Source: Chloroflexota bacterium
GTDB taxonomy: Bacteria > Chloroflexota > Dormibacteria > Aeolococcales > Aeolococcaceae
Direction of reading: 5' to 3'
Assembly: GCA_005889515.1 (NCBI GenBank)
Contig: VBHE01000273.1
Coordinates: 12,036 to 26,533 of the forward strand
Length of the DNA: 14,498 bases
The notes under the pieces were generated by a model. It worked only from the letters and a program-made list of their open reading frames with translations. It made no database searches and had not been told where the DNA came from. The number at the start of each line of letters is the position of its first letter. Within the stretch, counting starts at the first letter, position 1. Of the stretch, positions 13,809-14,498 are shown one piece after another. The position numbers and the translations under genes were made by a program.

Positions 13809-13822
13809 CGGGCCCTTGCCCG
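13809..13822 (+). terminator. Small hairpin after the response regulator gene
   Basis: CGGGC, CCTT loop, GCCCG lies 12 nt after the stop. It is short, has no T-run and could be chance in this GC-rich spacer. The rest of 13798-13881 shows nothing else beyond an AGGAGG (13833-13838) with no start codon at a useful distance. Confidence 0.2.
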
Positions 13823-13881
13823 GCCGTTCACGAGGAGGCGACCGTCCGGTAACGGGGCGGGCCGGCGCCGCCGCCCGACCC

Positions 13882-13887
13882 TAGGAT
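13882..13887 (+). promoter_or_regulatory. Candidate -10 box TAGGAT before the receiver-GAF gene
   Basis: CCCTAGGATCGGGGCGC leads into ATG 13896 with 8 nt between hexamer and start, and no ribosome binding site in between. The 10 nt CCTAGGATCG are identical to those before the HD-GYP gene at 3382. Confidence 0.5.
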
Positions 13888-13895
13888 CGGGGCGC

Positions 13896-14498
13896 ATGGT
13901 CCTCTCCCCATCCCTGCCCGTCTGCCTCGCGGCCGACGACCCGGCCATCCGCCGGGGCGCGGTCGAGGCGCTCTTCGCCCAGGGCTACGACCTGGTCCTC
14001 GCCGAGTCCTTCGCCGAGCTCCAGGACCTGGCCCGGGAGGGGGTGGCGCTCGCCATCGTGGACCCCCGGCTCCCCGGTCTGGGGACCCCGCCGCTCGACC
14101 GGCTGCGCGCCGCCCCGGCGCTGCACCGGGTGCCGCTGCTGCTCGTCGAGGACGCGGTGCGCGAGGCGCTCCGCCGGCCCGCCGCCGCCCCGGCGCTGGT
14201 GGGCTTCATGATCGAGGTCCACTCCCAGCTCGCCGGCCGGGCGATGCTCCACCTCCTCCACAAGGTGGGCGAGACCCTCTACGCCTCCCCCGAGCTCGAC
14301 GCCACCATGGCGGCGGTGCTCCGCTCGGTCGGGCTCGCGCTTCCCTACGACACCGGCACCCTCTTCCTCCTCGACAGCCACGACCGGCTCGAGCCCCGCG
14401 CCGCCCAGGGGTACACCCTGAGCGAGAGCCGGCAGCGCAGCTTCCACGTGGGAGAGGGCGTGGTCGGCTGGGTGGCGGCGCACCGGGTGCCGACCATC
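13896..14498 (+). CDS. Degenerate receiver plus GAF domain signalling protein (3' end beyond window)
   Basis: The frame is open from ATG 13896 to the last base (201 codons, no stop). Residues about 8-90 look like a receiver domain: acidic pair D14-D15 in CLAADDPAIRRG and a phosphoacceptor-like D56 in LAIVDPRLPGLG. The later Ser/Thr and Lys signature is not evident, so the domain is shortened or non-canonical. From about residue 118 (MLHLLHKVGETLYASPELDATMAAV) a GAF domain begins, with LPYDTGTLFLLD and the characteristic FHVGEGVVGWVAAHRVP at the cut end. GAF domains bind small ligands or sense redox and light cues. An output domain such as GGDEF, PP2C-type phosphatase or histidine kinase is usual downstream but lies outside the window. 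The TAGGAT box 8 nt upstream supports the start. The opposite-strand frame (13881-14483) is a GC shadow. Confidence 0.8.
   Translation, partial: MVLSPSLPVCLAADDPAIRRGAVEALFAQGYDLVLAESFAELQDLAREGVALAIVDPRLPGLGTPPLDRLRAAPALHRVPLLLVEDAVREALRRPAAAPALVGFMIEVHSQLAGRAMLHLLHKVGETLYASPELDATMAAVLRSVGLALPYDTGTLFLLDSHDRLEPRAAQGYTLSESRQRSFHVGEGVVGWVAAHRVPTI

Noticed and set aside
13881..14483. Minus-strand frame of 200 codons at the right end
   Set aside because: The plus strand encodes clear receiver-like and GAF sequence running off the window; the minus frame has no recognisable features.

Overview
The window is very GC-rich (roughly 70% by eye) and gene-dense. Third codon positions are almost all G or C, and many gene upstreams lack a ribosome binding site. 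It looks like a high-GC member of the Terrabacteria side of the tree (Actinomycetota, Chloroflexota or Dormibacterota-like). The evidence is the leaderless-looking starts, a Gram-positive-style C-terminal sorting signal with an Arg-rich tail, and a multi-repeat secreted protein. I cannot place it more precisely. There are no rRNA or tRNA genes, CRISPR arrays or insertion sequences.

Layout. (1) 1-2796, housekeeping: the 3' end of an acyl-CoA dehydrogenase-family gene, then rsmG (16S rRNA G527 methyltransferase, apparently starting at CTG). A convergent small hypothetical gene follows, and divergent from it is asnS (asparaginyl-tRNA synthetase). (2) 2894-4905: a hypothetical gene, then an HD-GYP cyclic-di-GMP phosphodiesterase with a polytopic membrane sensor half. 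Its stop shares a CTAG with the stop of the convergent MFS gene. (3) 4902-7784, minus strand: an AAA-ATPase/helix-turn-helix regulator, a short interval holding a 14-codon ORF (MNSWNGSEITTSWG) behind an unusually perfect Shine-Dalgarno sequence, several inverted repeats, and an MFS exporter. This regulator/mini-peptide/exporter cassette is the best candidate for an undescribed system. It could be a ribosome-mediated attenuator of the exporter or a small exported peptide. (4) 8103-13153, minus strand: one giant secreted surface protein. It has a signal peptide, a large N-terminal domain, an Ig-like domain, nine repeats of about 115 residues, a second Ig-like domain, a VPNTG sorting motif and a membrane anchor. 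Its reading frame is broken inside repeat 3, and about 19-22 nt seem to be missing there. (5) 13154-14498: an intergenic region with tandem TTCAC-type repeats facing both divergent promoters, a stand-alone CheY-like response regulator, and a receiver-like/GAF protein that runs off the window.

How the parts may work together: regions 2, 4 and 5 together suggest a surface or adhesion-related neighbourhood with c-di-GMP and two-component signalling close by. This is inference from proximity. Region 3 looks like a self-contained regulated export unit. Four or five genes (asnS, the HD-GYP gene, the receiver-GAF gene, possibly 2894 and the response regulator) have a -10-like hexamer 6-12 nt before the start codon, which points to leaderless transcription as a normal mode here.
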